Positions 1 to 8,176 of a stretch of DNA of 36,571 bases are shown here, in pieces. Every line of letters starts with the position of its first letter. Position 1 is the first letter of the stretch. The position numbers and the translations under genes were made by a program. This DNA comes from Syntrophobacteraceae bacterium (GTDB lineage Bacteria > Desulfobacterota > Syntrophobacteria > Syntrophobacterales > Syntrophobacteraceae): contig JARLHO010000056.1 of the NCBI GenBank assembly GCA_031292215.1, forward strand, positions 1-36,571, given 5' to 3'. The notes below the pieces were generated by a model. It saw nothing but the letters and a program-made list of their open reading frames with translations, was not told where the DNA came from and ran no database searches.

Positions 1-119
1 AATCTCGGGAGCCTGGTGGCTAAAGGAAAACGCTGACAATATGTTAGCCCTGCGAACCACAAGGGCGAACTCCGATTGGGGCAACTACTGGCGTCAGTGC
101 GGCGAAGAAGCCGCTTAGC
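1..119 (+). ncRNA. possible structured RNA of unknown family (5' end outside window)
   Basis: No open reading frame explains this stretch, but it contains a nested set of helices. Positions 19-23 pair with 115-119, 31-37 pair with 93-99 (seven pairs, one G-U), 47-51 pair with 62-66, 70-73 pair with 78-81, and about 100-103 pair with 110-113. This gives a closing stem over a three-way junction and a side hairpin, the layout expected of a folded RNA. A pyrimidine-rich run with a short T tract follows at 138-150. Short resemblances to the central part of 6S RNA (ACCACAAG, then CTCCG and a TTGG-like segment) are too weak for a family call. It does not match tmRNA, RNase P or common riboswitch cores that I can recognise. 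The strand is inferred and the element probably begins before the window. Confidence 0.3.
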
Positions 120-156
120 GTATCAGTTCGAATTACACCCTCCTCCTTTTGCACAT

Positions 157-185
157 TTGACTGAAAACCCGGAATACACTAACAT
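157..185 (+). promoter_or_regulatory. sigma-70-like promoter for the OB-fold/HD gene
   Basis: TTGACT at 157-162 and TAACAT at 180-185 are separated by 17 bp. Transcription would start near 192, leaving a leader of about 75 nt before the GTG start at 268. The match is good at the -35 box and moderate at the -10 box. It is predicted from sequence only. Confidence 0.4.
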
Positions 186-212
186 AGTAGTTTTAAATTC
201 CATTAGTTTTGT

Positions 213-231
213 GCGCGGACGCGGTCTGCGC
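213..231 (+). promoter_or_regulatory. hairpin in the leader of the OB-fold/HD gene
   Basis: GCGCGGAC (213-220) pairs with GTCTGCGC (224-231) around a 3-nt loop, with one G-U pair. TCATTTTCG follows, then an A-run at 241-252. The T stretch is too weak for a confident terminator. It could be an attenuator, a weak terminator of the upstream RNA, or a structural 5' end. Confidence 0.3.
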
Positions 232-267
232 TCATTTTCGAAAAAAAAAAAATAAGGCAGGTGGCCG

Positions 268-1263
268 GTGCCCAAGTTGTTCATCTCGGAATTAAAGCCC
301 AATATCGAAATAGCGTCCCTGTTTGTCGCCTCGGAAAAGCAACTGAAGACCGCCCGAAACGGAACGACTTACCTCGACGTAAAGCTTGCGGATAAAACGG
401 GGGAGGTCTCAGGCAAGATATGGGAAAAAGGCGGTGAGGCCTCCGCAGTTTTTAAGGCGGGAGATATCGTTTCCCTTCGCGCAAAAACCGAACTCTACCG
501 GGACAAAATCCAGTTAAACATCTTTGAAATCGTGCCCGTTCCCGCAGGCAAATACGATCCGTCCGATTTTCTGCCCGTGTGCCCGCTTGACCGGGACCTG
601 CTTTTGGAAAGACTGATAAAACTTGTGGCAGGGATGGGCGAGGGCCCCTTTCGCCGTCTTAGTGAAGCGGTTTTGGCCGACTCCTCGATCATGGCGCGGT
701 TAAAAATTGCGCCTGCGGCAAAGGCCATGCACCATGCCTACATCGGAGGCCTTCTGGAACACACCGTGTCCGTCATGACGCTTGCCTACAGGGTGTGTAA
801 CCATTATCCGGGCCTTGACCGCAATCAACTGATAGCCGGCGCTTTTTTCCATGACATTGGGAAAATTGAAGAATTCGTATATGATACGCATATCGACTAT
901 TCTGACGTGGGACGCCTCGTGGGCCACATGGTGCTCGGAACGCAGATCGTCGATGAGCTGATTCGCCGGATGGACTCCTTTCCCGCCGAGTCCGCGCTGC
1001 TTTTAAAACATCTCATCTTGAGCCATCACGGCGAGACGCAGTTTGGCGCAGTCAGGCTGCCGGCTAGCCGGGAAGCTTTTGCCCTCCATCTGGCAGACGA
1101 TTTGGATGCCAAGATGAACTCCATAGACCGGATCATCGCTAACTCAAACGACCATAACGGCGCCTGGACCGGCTACGAGACTATTTACGGCAGACATTTT
1201 TTCCGCGGTTTTCCAAGCGGCGCCGAAGAGACATCCGAGGAACAGGCGCCTGCCCGGAGCTGA
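268..1263 (+). CDS. YhaM-like OB-fold/HD-domain 3'-5' exoribonuclease family protein
   Basis: The 331-aa protein has an N-terminal OB-fold nucleic-acid-binding domain (about residues 12-90, with the family-typical segment around TYLDVKLADKTGEVSGKIW) followed by an HD phosphohydrolase domain. Metal-ligand candidates are H155/H156, H165 (LLEHT), the H195-D196 pair in FFHDIGK, and a later SHHGE segment. This architecture is that of Bacillus YhaM/CBF1, a metal-dependent 3'-5' exoribonuclease; RNA processing or decay in the cytoplasm is therefore inferred by family. The start is a GTG preceded by AAGGCAG at about 7 nt. It is the first gene of a forward series leading into holB, 85 bp downstream. 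Deltaproteobacterial members are often labelled only as HD-domain proteins, so the exact substrate is uncertain. Confidence 0.85.
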   Translation: MPKLFISELKPNIEIASLFVASEKQLKTARNGTTYLDVKLADKTGEVSGKIWEKGGEASAVFKAGDIVSLRAKTELYRDKIQLNIFEIVPVPAGKYDPSDFLPVCPLDRDLLLERLIKLVAGMGEGPFRRLSEAVLADSSIMARLKIAPAAKAMHHAYIGGLLEHTVSVMTLAYRVCNHYPGLDRNQLIAGAFFHDIGKIEEFVYDTHIDYSDVGRLVGHMVLGTQIVDELIRRMDSFPAESALLLKHLILSHHGETQFGAVRLPASREAFALHLADDLDAKMNSIDRIIANSNDHNGAWTGYETIYGRHFFRGFPSGAEETSEEQAPARS

Positions 1264-1348
1264 TCCGCATCTACCTGCCCCAACGGCTGCTGCCTGTGTG
1301 TGGGGGGGGCGGAAATCTCTTGACGGATGGGAAAGACACTAGAACAAT

Positions 1349-2413
1349 ATGGCGCTATCCAGTATTGTCGGTCAGCATAGAGCCGTTAGCTTTCTTAAGC
1401 GGGTTCTAAAAAAGGAGACCGTTCCGCACGCGTTTCTTTTTTCCGGCATGACCGGTTCGGGCAAGCTTGCCACGGCCATGGAGTTTGCCAGGGCGATCAA
1501 TTGCCTGTCGCCCCGCGATCATGATGCGTGCGGCGTTTGCGAGTCGTGCCGCAAATTGGATGAGGGGGTGCATCCCGATGTTATCCATGTCGCAAGCGAT
1601 GGAGCGTTCATAAAACTCGACCAGATACGCGAACTGGTGAAGCGTTTCCGCTTTCGACCGTTTGAGGGGAAATTTCGCGTTGTTATAATTCATGACGCGC
1701 AAAAGCTGATGGAGATCGCGGCAAACGGTTTGCTAAAGATTTTGGAGGAGCCTCCCGAGGCAAATCTATTCATCTTGCTGGCTGTCGAGTCACAGATGCT
1801 CTTGCCCACCATTGTCTCCCGGTGCTGCCAGGTGCGGTTGCAGCCGCTTGAAGACCGGATCGTGGCCGAATGGCTCATGCGTGAAGAGGGACTTTCCGCG
1901 GACAGCGCCGCGGGTATTGCCCGCCTGGCCGAAGGCAGCATCGAAAAGGCGAGATGGTTTTCCCGGCAGGAATTGATAGAGGGGTGGAAAAAGGTCGTAG
2001 AAAGACTCGAAGGCCTCGATCGAATTTCCATCCTCGATTTTTTCCCGATGGTTTCCGACTGGGCCAAGGGGCGCGAAACCGTGGAGCGAGATCTTGAGTT
2101 CGTAAAGCTTTGGGTCCGGGATCTTATTTTGTTGCGGGTCGCCGGGGCGCGAAATGACGAAAAGCGAGCAGAGGGGACCATCGCCGCTCTGACATTCGAA
2201 TTGAACGCGAGGACGAGGCAAGCTGCCGCATCGGTCCCCGTGGAGCATCTTTTCGTTCTATATCAAAGGGTGGAACTGGCGATGCAGGGGTTGAAAGTCA
2301 ATGCTAACCTGCAGATGACCCTCGAAGGGGTCTGCCTGGCCATAAAGGACTATCTCTATGGAAAAGGTAATTGGAATTCGTTTTCGAAAAGGGGGCAGGC
2401 TCTATCATTTTGA
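1349..2413 (+). CDS. holB: DNA polymerase III subunit delta'
   Basis: The 354-aa protein is the delta' subunit of the clamp loader that opens and loads the beta sliding clamp during replication. It begins with the typical VGQHRAVSFLK segment. The P-loop position reads GMTGSGKL, with Leu where a Thr or Ser would follow the Lys, consistent with the nucleotide-inactive delta' subunit. A zinc-binding cysteine group follows (C-x8-C-x2-C-x2-C around DACGVCESC), and later a LLKILEEPP segment and the SRC motif (VSRCCQVRLQP), all hallmarks of this family. No good Shine-Dalgarno lies upstream of the ATG; GGGAAAG is about 14 nt away. The 3' end overlaps ricT by 56 bp in another frame, suggesting translational coupling. 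The length is close to the usual 330-350 aa. Confidence 0.93.
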   Translation: MALSSIVGQHRAVSFLKRVLKKETVPHAFLFSGMTGSGKLATAMEFARAINCLSPRDHDACGVCESCRKLDEGVHPDVIHVASDGAFIKLDQIRELVKRFRFRPFEGKFRVVIIHDAQKLMEIAANGLLKILEEPPEANLFILLAVESQMLLPTIVSRCCQVRLQPLEDRIVAEWLMREEGLSADSAAGIARLAEGSIEKARWFSRQELIEGWKKVVERLEGLDRISILDFFPMVSDWAKGRETVERDLEFVKLWVRDLILLRVAGARNDEKRAEGTIAALTFELNARTRQAAASVPVEHLFVLYQRVELAMQGLKVNANLQMTLEGVCLAIKDYLYGKGNWNSFSKRGQALSF

Positions 2414-3176
2414 CCCCGGCGAATTCTCTCCCGCAAAAGATGATTATGTGATCGTTAAGACCGAGCAGGGGGTCGGGCTGGGACTGGTGGTGGAAGCGCC
2501 CTGCCCGAGAAATCCCACAATGCATCCCAGGGAAATAAAAAAAATCGAGCGGATGGCCTCGGAAGACGAAATCCGCCAGTTGGTCGAAAACGCGGAGATC
2601 GAGGCCGACGCAAAGGCGTTTTGCCTGGAAAAAATCGCCGTCCACGTGCTTCCCATGAACCTTGTGGACGTGGAATATTTTTTCGACGGCAGTAAGATCA
2701 TATTTTACTTTACCGCCGAGGGCAGGGTCGATTTTCGAGAACTCTTAAAGGATCTCGTACGGCGGCTACGCACCCGCGTCGAACTGCGCCAGATAGGGAT
2801 AAGAAACCAGGCTAAAATGGTGGGGGGCCTTGGAGGCTGCGGCAGACCGCTTTGCTGCGCAACATTTTTAAAAAATTTTCATGCGGTCTCCATAAAGATG
2901 GCCAAGGAGCAAAACTTAAGCCTCAATCCCGCCAAGATATCTGGGGCCTGCGGCAGGCTCATGTGCTGCCTTCAGTATGAACACGAGACCTACAAGGAAC
3001 TTCGAAAAGACATGCCCAAGATGGGCAAGAAGGTGGAACTGCCTGAAGGCAAGGGAAAAGTCGTACGGCAAAACGTCATCGGTCGCTCGTACACGGTTTT
3101 GCTGGATGACGGCAAGGAGATAGAAATCGATCTCAAGGAAAGCGAGCGAAAGACCGAAGGCCGACCTGCGGAGTAG
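2358..3176 (+). CDS. ricT: RicT-like PSP1 C-terminal domain protein (YaaT family)
   Basis: This 272-aa protein carries the PSP1 C-terminal domain. Its diagnostic feature is the cysteine-rich pair GGCGRPLCCATFL and GACGRLMCCLQYE, which in Bacillus RicT (YaaT) contributes to iron-sulfur binding in the RicA-RicF-RicT complex that affects RNase Y processing and phosphorelay signalling. The ATG at 2358 has AAAGGA about 8 nt upstream, inside the end of holB. The holB-ricT neighbourhood is conserved in many bacteria, which supports the call. RicA and RicF homologues are not seen here, so the role in this organism is open. The symbol is transferred by family resemblance. Confidence 0.85.
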   Translation: MEKVIGIRFRKGGRLYHFDPGEFSPAKDDYVIVKTEQGVGLGLVVEAPCPRNPTMHPREIKKIERMASEDEIRQLVENAEIEADAKAFCLEKIAVHVLPMNLVDVEYFFDGSKIIFYFTAEGRVDFRELLKDLVRRLRTRVELRQIGIRNQAKMVGGLGGCGRPLCCATFLKNFHAVSIKMAKEQNLSLNPAKISGACGRLMCCLQYEHETYKELRKDMPKMGKKVELPEGKGKVVRQNVIGRSYTVLLDDGKEIEIDLKESERKTEGRPAE

Positions 3177-3198
3177 TGACTCTTTGGAAAGAGGGCAA

Positions 3199-5133
3199 AT
3201 GAATCGATTCTACATAACAACGCCAATCTATTATGTTAATGCCGAACCTCACATAGGCCATGCCTACACCACTATCGTCGCAGACGTTATCAATCGTTTC
3301 CAAAAGATGATGGGATCGAAGACCTTTTTTCTAACGGGGACAGACGAGCACGGAGATAAGATCGCTCAGGCCGCAAGGGCTGAAGGGATCCCCCCCAAGG
3401 CCTACGCCGACAGGATCAGCGGACTTTTCCAAAATATTTGGCCAAAGCTCGGTATCGACTACGACAAGTTCATCCGCACAACGGACCCCGAACATATCCA
3501 GGCCGTCCAGTACGTGTTGCAAAAGGTCTTTGACGCCGGGGAAATCTATTTTTCCACCTATAAGGGGCTCTACTGCGTAGGATGTGAGCGGTTCTACATG
3601 GAGCGGGAGCTGGTCGACGGAAAATGCCCCGATCATGACACTGCGCCCGTTGAGCGCGAGGAGTCCAATTACTTTTTCCGGATGAGCAAATACCAGGATT
3701 GGCTGATCGACCACCTGGAAAAAAACCCCGAGTGCATCCGCCCCGAAAGGTACCGAAACGAGGTCCTCTCGTTTTTAAAAGAACCCCTGGAAGATCTGTG
3801 CATATCCAGGCCTGCCGAGCGGCTCGACTGGGGCATTCCTCTGCCGTTTGACTCAAAATACGTGACTTATGTCTGGTTCGACGCCCTGATCAACTATATA
3901 TCGGCCATAGGGTATCCGGAAGGAGAGCTCTACGGGCAGTTTTGGCCGGTCGCCCAGCACGTCATAGCCAAAGACATCCTAAAGCCTCACGGGATCTACT
4001 GGCCGGCGATGCTAAAGGCTGCGGGCGTTCCGATGTATCGCAACCTAAACGTCCACGGCTACTGGAAAACGGGCGAGGCCAAGATGAGCAAGTCCCACGG
4101 AACGGTGGTGCGCCCCCTGGATCTTGCGCCCGTCTACGGGCTCGATGCCTTCCGCTACTTTCTTATGCGCGAGATGGTCTTTGGCCTGGATGCCAGTTTC
4201 AGCAAGGAGGCGCTCGTAGCCCGCATAAACGCAGATCTTGCAAACGACCTGGGAAATCTTTTCAGCCGCACGCTCGCAATGACCGATCGCTATTTTGAGG
4301 GAAAAACACCCCCTTTGGCCTTGCCGCCAGACGAGGCCATGGACGGCGAGTTGCTGGGAAAAGTCGACAATGCAATCCGCCAATTCCGGGAGCAGATTCC
4401 GGCGCTCGGCTTCCATCGGGCGCTTAGCGCCATTTGGGAACTTATCGCTGCCGCCAATAGATACATCGATTATGTGGCCCCCTGGAGCCTGGCAAAGAAT
4501 CCGGACTCTTTGCCCCGGCTCCAGACCGTTATGAGGACACTTCTTGAAGTAAACAGGATCGTCGCTGTCCTGATTTACCCCTTCATGCCCGAGACCTCCT
4601 CGAAGATGCTGGAACGGCTGGGAGTTGAAAAACGGGGGACCGAGTTACGGCTTGACCAAGACGCGTCCTGGGGCGCGCTCGTTGAGGGGACACCGGTCTT
4701 TAAGGGGGAATCTCTTTTCCCGCGGGTTGAAACGGAGGGTAAAAAGCAGGAGAAACCGGCGCAGGGCGCAAATAAAGCAGCGGTTGCCCAAAGGGTTGAA
4801 CAAACCGGCTCCCCCCTGATCGATATAGACCTTTTCCGCCAGGTGGATCTGCGGATCGGCCAAATAGAGCAGGCCGAAAAGGTCCCCAAGTCCGAAAAGC
4901 TGGTAAAGCTTCTCGTCGATATCGGGGAAAAAAGACAAATAGTTGCGGGAATTGCCAAAACGCACTCGCCAGCAGACCTTGTCGGAAAGCAGGTGGTGAT
5001 CGTCGCCAACCTCAAACCGGCCAAGCTCATGGGAATCGAATCGCACGGAATGGTCCTTGCCGTGCGCGACGGAAATGACCTGAAACTGATCGTTCCGGAG
5101 GCGGAAACTGCGCCCGGGGGCAGGATTTCGTGA
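3199..5133 (+). CDS. metG: methionyl-tRNA synthetase with C-terminal tRNA-binding domain
   Basis: This cytoplasmic class I aminoacyl-tRNA synthetase attaches methionine to tRNA-Met. It has 644 aa from the ATG at 3199, which follows GAGGG at 4-5 nt; a TTG at 3184 in the same frame is less likely because homologues begin near NRFYITTPIYYVN. Visible signatures are PHIGH (residues 17-21), a CVGC...CPDH zinc-knuckle region typical of the single-zinc MetG type, a WFDALINY segment, and KMSKS at 295-299. The last 110 or so residues form a Trbp111/EMAP-like tRNA-binding domain (from VDLRIGQIEQAEKVPKSEKL), joined by a Lys/Gln-rich linker. The leuS start lies 6 nt after the stop, with its ribosome site overlapping this stop codon. 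Confidence 0.96.
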   Translation: MNRFYITTPIYYVNAEPHIGHAYTTIVADVINRFQKMMGSKTFFLTGTDEHGDKIAQAARAEGIPPKAYADRISGLFQNIWPKLGIDYDKFIRTTDPEHIQAVQYVLQKVFDAGEIYFSTYKGLYCVGCERFYMERELVDGKCPDHDTAPVEREESNYFFRMSKYQDWLIDHLEKNPECIRPERYRNEVLSFLKEPLEDLCISRPAERLDWGIPLPFDSKYVTYVWFDALINYISAIGYPEGELYGQFWPVAQHVIAKDILKPHGIYWPAMLKAAGVPMYRNLNVHGYWKTGEAKMSKSHGTVVRPLDLAPVYGLDAFRYFLMREMVFGLDASFSKEALVARINADLANDLGNLFSRTLAMTDRYFEGKTPPLALPPDEAMDGELLGKVDNAIRQFREQIPALGFHRALSAIWELIAAANRYIDYVAPWSLAKNPDSLPRLQTVMRTLLEVNRIVAVLIYPFMPETSSKMLERLGVEKRGTELRLDQDASWGALVEGTPVFKGESLFPRVETEGKKQEKPAQGANKAAVAQRVEQTGSPLIDIDLFRQVDLRIGQIEQAEKVPKSEKLVKLLVDIGEKRQIVAGIAKTHSPADLVGKQVVIVANLKPAKLMGIESHGMVLAVRDGNDLKLIVPEAETAPGGRIS

Positions 5134-5139
5134 GGAGTT

Positions 5140-7629
5140 ATGGAACAAAAATATTCGCCCAAAGCAATTGAAAATAAATGGCAGCAGTACTGGGAGAGCT
5201 CCCGCGTTTTCGAAGTTCGCGAAGAGCCGAACCGGGAAAAATACTACCTGCTCGAGATGTTCCCGTATCCTTCCGGGCGCATTCACATGGGACACGTCAG
5301 AAACTATTCGATAGGGGACGTGGTCGCCCGGTTCATGCGGATGCGGGGATATAACGTGCTTCACCCGATGGGGTGGGACGCCTTTGGAATGCCTGCAGAA
5401 AACGCGGCGATAAAGGCCGGGACCCATCCGGCGAAGTGGACCTACGAAAATATCGACTACATGAGAAATCAGTTGAAAGAGCTCGGTTTTTCCTACGACT
5501 GGTCGCGCGAAATCGCGACATGCGATCCGAGCTACTATAGGTGGGAGCAGCTGTTTTTCCTCAAGATGTTTGACCTGGGGCTGGCCTACAGGAAGAGTTC
5601 CTACGTAAACTGGTGCTCGAAGTGCCAGACAGTTCTTGCCAACGAACAGGTGGAAGCCGGAGCGTGCTGGCGCTGCGACACCGAGGTCGTGCAAAAAGAG
5701 ATGGAGCAGTGGTTCTTTAGAATTACCCACTATGTCGACGAACTGCTCGAAAATACTCTCAAGATGCCCGGATGGCCGGAGCGTGTGCTGGTCATGCAGC
5801 AAAACTGGATTGGCAAAAGCACAGGCAGCAAGCTTTTCTTTCCTCTCGAATCGGGGGAGGGAAATATCGAGGTTTTTACTACCCGGTCCGATACGCTTTT
5901 TGGCGCCACGTTTCTTAGCCTTGCCGCTGAGCACCCGCTGGTCGAGGGCCTTTGCCGAGGGAAACCCGAGGAGCCCGCCGTTCTCGATTTCGTTTACAAG
6001 GCAAAGCAGGCCAAACGAAATGAGCGCGAAGCGGGGTCGCTCGAAAAAGAGGGCGTTTTCACGGGCAGCTTCTGCATAAACCCGCTAACGGGTAAGAAGA
6101 TGCCCATCTATGTGGCAAATTTTGTCCTCATGGCCTACGGCACAGGGGCGGTCATGGCCGTCCCCGCCCACGACCAGCGCGACTTCGAGTTTGCTAAAAA
6201 ATACGACCTTCCAATCGATGTGGTAATTAAGCCCGCCGGGGCGGCCCGCGCCCCGCTGTCCGAAGAACTCACCCGGGCATTTGAAGAGGACGGGATTCTG
6301 GTTGATTCGGGCGAGTTCACTGGAGCGGAGTCCGAAGCCGCAAGGATTTCGATAACCGAGTTTCTGGAAAAAAAGGGACTTGCCAAGTTAACCGTTCAGC
6401 ACAGGCTTCGCGACTGGGGAATATCGCGGCAGCGATACTGGGGGGCCCCCATTCCGATCGTCTACTGCGAAAAGTGCGGCGCCGTGCCGGTTTCCGAAAA
6501 GGATCTTCCCGTCGTGCTCCCGCTCGATGTCGAACTTTTACAAAACGGCGGCTCCCCCCTCCCGGTCCACAAACCTTTCTATTGCGCCACATGCCCCCAG
6601 TGCGGCGGCGAGGCCAGGCGTGAGACCGACACCATGGATACCTTCGTTGAATCCTCCTGGTACTACGCCCGCTACGCCTGCCCGGACTTCGACAAGGGCG
6701 CTCTCGATAAAGACCGGGTGAAGTATTGGATGCCCGTTGACCAGTACATTGGCGGAATCGAGCATGCCGTGCTTCATCTGCTCTACTCGCGGTTTTTTGT
6801 GAAAGTCCTGCGGGACATGGGATACCTCGAAGCCGATGAGCCGTTTAAAAACCTGCTAACGCAGGGAATGGTCATAAAAGACGGCTTCAAGATGAGCAAA
6901 TCCAAGGGCAACGTCGTAGACCCCGATCGGTTGATCAAGGCTTACGGCGCGGATACCGTGCGCCTTTTCTGCCTGTTTGCCGCCCCGCCCGAAAAGGATC
7001 TCGACTGGAGCGACCAGGGCGTGGAGGGCTCTTTCCGGTTTCTTTCCAGGATCTGGAGGCTTGTCTCTGAAAACATCGAGGCGATGAAATCCTCTGCCCC
7101 CTGCTCCGATGGGGGGAGTCTTTCCGCAGACCTGGCGGGCCTTCGCCGCAAGACCCATCAGACAATAAAAAAAGTAACCGAAGATATTCGCGAGAGGTTT
7201 CATTTTAACACCGCCATTGCCGCAGTTATGGAACTGGTGAACCTGATATACCAGAGCCTGGAAAACCGTACCAAGGACCCGATGTTTTGGCCGGTCGTAA
7301 GGGAAGCCGCCGAAGCAGTAATAGTTGTCTCCTCTCCCATGGTGCCCCATATTTGCGAAGAACTCTGGCAGGTGCTTGGCCACAAAGAGCTTCTGATCGA
7401 CACCCCTTGGCCCAAATGGGACGAGCGGGCGCTAAAAGCCGAGGAAATGGTAATCGTGGTCCAGGTTAACGGGAAGCTGCGTAGCAGGATATCCGTTCCG
7501 GCGGATGCCGCCGAAAACGAAATCGAAAAACTCGCCCTCGCGGACTCAAGGGTCAGGGATTTCCTAGAGGGCAAAGAACCCCGCAAAGTGGTCGTGGTGC
7601 CGAAGAAACTTGTAAATATAGTCGTTTAG
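5140..7629 (+). CDS. leuS: leucyl-tRNA synthetase
   Basis: This 829-aa class Ia synthetase charges tRNA-Leu. Signatures are HMGH (residues 49-52), a connective-peptide editing domain with [13 protein letters not shown] and the [14 protein letters not shown] segment whose Asp helps to reject non-cognate amino acids, a zinc-knuckle pair ([12 protein letters not shown]; also CEKCGAVPV), and KMSKS at 584-588 in a [15 protein letters not shown] context. The C-terminal anticodon-binding and beta-grasp region ends in [12 protein letters not shown], as in bacterial LeuS. The ATG is preceded by TGAGGAG, so the ribosome site overlaps the metG stop codon and the two are probably co-translated. In many proteobacteria leuS is followed directly by lptE and holA; here a 547-bp repeat-rich spacer intervenes. 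Confidence 0.97.
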   Translation: MEQKYSPKAIENKWQQYWESSRVFEVREEPNREKYYLLEMFPYPSGRIHMGHVRNYSIGDVVARFMRMRGYNVLHPMGWDAFGMPAENAAIKAGTHPAKWTYENIDYMRNQLKELGFSYDWSREIATCDPSYYRWEQLFFLKMFDLGLAYRKSSYVNWCSKCQTVLANEQVEAGACWRCDTEVVQKEMEQWFFRITHYVDELLENTLKMPGWPERVLVMQQNWIGKSTGSKLFFPLESGEGNIEVFTTRSDTLFGATFLSLAAEHPLVEGLCRGKPEEPAVLDFVYKAKQAKRNEREAGSLEKEGVFTGSFCINPLTGKKMPIYVANFVLMAYGTGAVMAVPAHDQRDFEFAKKYDLPIDVVIKPAGAARAPLSEELTRAFEEDGILVDSGEFTGAESEAARISITEFLEKKGLAKLTVQHRLRDWGISRQRYWGAPIPIVYCEKCGAVPVSEKDLPVVLPLDVELLQNGGSPLPVHKPFYCATCPQCGGEARRETDTMDTFVESSWYYARYACPDFDKGALDKDRVKYWMPVDQYIGGIEHAVLHLLYSRFFVKVLRDMGYLEADEPFKNLLTQGMVIKDGFKMSKSKGNVVDPDRLIKAYGADTVRLFCLFAAPPEKDLDWSDQGVEGSFRFLSRIWRLVSENIEAMKSSAPCSDGGSLSADLAGLRRKTHQTIKKVTEDIRERFHFNTAIAAVMELVNLIYQSLENRTKDPMFWPVVREAAEAVIVVSSPMVPHICEELWQVLGHKELLIDTPWPKWDERALKAEEMVIVVQVNGKLRSRISVPADAAENEIEKLALADSRVRDFLEGKEPRKVVVVPKKLVNIVV

Positions 7630-7670
7630 CAAATGACAAGCCCGGCCTCACCTCTTGAGGAATTAAACCA

Positions 7671-7838
7671 ATGAATGAAAACGACAGGATAAGCCAATAC
7701 CGCGAAAGTTTAAGGCCCATTTCCTTTTGCAATGACGCGCCGCTGGTAATGACGCGCATGGAGGGGCAAGGCTCAATCCCCCCCCTTTTTTTGCAAAGGG
7801 GGGCCGGGGGGATTTACTCTCCCGCCGCTCTCTTATGA
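7671..7838 (+). CDS. 55-aa ORF of unknown function, possibly a gene remnant
   Basis: The ORF begins with an ATG 9-10 nt after GAGGA and directly follows leuS. The first 20 or so codons look protein-like (MNENDRISQYRESL), but the second half runs through the C-run/G-run palindrome and ends in the TGAAACT dyad. It was therefore probably cut short or extended by repeat sequence. No family is recognised. It could be the 5' stub of a lost gene or a chance frame with a ribosome site. Confidence 0.2.
   Translation: MNENDRISQYRESLRPISFCNDAPLVMTRMEGQGSIPPLFLQRGAGGIYSPAALL
7775..7814. repeat. REP-like palindrome with C-run and G-run arms
   Basis: AATCCCCCC followed by a C/T run and TTTGCAAA faces GGGGGG, CC and GGGGGGATT, forming a near-perfect dyad centred on TTTGCAAA. 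Palindromes of this AATCCCCC...GGGGGATT kind occur as dispersed intergenic repeats in many bacterial genomes. The hairpin lacks a clean 3' T-run, although it could slow transcription after leuS. Confidence 0.6.
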
Positions 7839-7853
7839 AACTCGAAGTTTCAT
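7835..7853. repeat. short perfect dyad ATGAAACT-CGA-AGTTTCAT
   Basis: Eight-base arms (7835-7842 and 7846-7853) surround a 3-nt centre. The same TGAAACTT/AAGTTTCA motif recurs at 7897-7905 and, inverted, at 8063-8071, so it seems to be a building block of the spacer. Confidence 0.55.
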
Positions 7854-7896
7854 TCCCGTTCAAACCGCGTCCGAGGACGGGGCGGCCCCGCTTATA

Positions 7897-8071
7897 TGAA
7901 ACTTCGGCGATTACCTCACCCGGCAGGCGGTGCGGACTGCCGTCCGAGCTGCCGCCGGCGCAGCCAGTCGGGCAGGTCGGGGCTTGGCAACCCGTCTGCG
8001 GCGACACGCCGCTCCCGTCTGCTGCGACACGCCGCTCCCGTCTGCTGCGACACGCCGCTAATGAAGTTTCA
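7897..8071. mobile_element. MITE-like block with 9-bp terminal inverted repeats
   Basis: TGAAACTTC at 7897-7905 is mirrored by GAAGTTTCA at 8063-8071. Between them lies GC-rich, non-coding sequence including three tandem 23-mers. The size (175 bp), inverted ends and lack of coding content fit a miniature, non-autonomous element. No target-site duplication is evident and no transposase is nearby, so the call is tentative. Confidence 0.3.
7991..8059 (+). repeat. three tandem 23-bp repeats
   Basis: Units at 7991-8013, 8014-8036 and 8037-8059 share CCCGTCTGCNGCGACACGCC plus GCT. The second and third copies are identical, and the first differs at one base. The array has no spacers, so it is a simple tandem repeat, not CRISPR. 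Confidence 0.9.
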
Positions 8072-8114
8072 CAAGCGTAGAACTCCGGCCGCCAATGTTG
8101 CGCCCGGACAGGCT

Positions 8115-8120
8115 TATAAT
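8115..8120 (+). promoter_or_regulatory. possible -10 element for lptE-holA
   Basis: A perfect TATAAT lies about 55 nt before the lptE ATG, just after the repeat block. No good -35 box is found at the right distance (CCAATG or CAATGT at best), so the promoter is weak or activator-dependent if real. Confidence 0.25.
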
Positions 8121-8176
8121 GTCCTTAGCCAGATAGTTTCCACTATTTCAGCTCTTTAATTTCTGCGGAGATCGCA

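Larger units (their letters stand above)
7630..8176. other. repeat-rich spacer between leuS and lptE
   Basis: This 547-bp interval holds a 55-codon ORF (7671-7838), a C-run/G-run palindrome (7775-7814), a TGAAACT dyad (7835-7853), a MITE-like block bounded by TGAAACTTC inverted copies (7897-7905 and 8063-8071), and three 23-bp tandem repeats (7991-8059). No protein-coding gene of convincing quality is seen. The leuS-lptE-holA order is commonly tight in other proteobacteria, so this material was probably inserted here. Confidence 0.6.

Noticed and set aside
121-137. tRNA T-loop-like GTTCGAATT
   Set aside because: The flanking bases do not form the 5-bp T-stem, and no acceptor or anticodon arm is present.
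1323-1348. TTGACG and AACAAT 17 bp apart directly before holB
   Set aside because: The -10-like box abuts the ATG, so transcription would start inside the gene. Probably chance.
7991-8059. CRISPR-like short repeats
   Set aside because: The units are head to tail with no spacers and only three copies; a simple tandem repeat.
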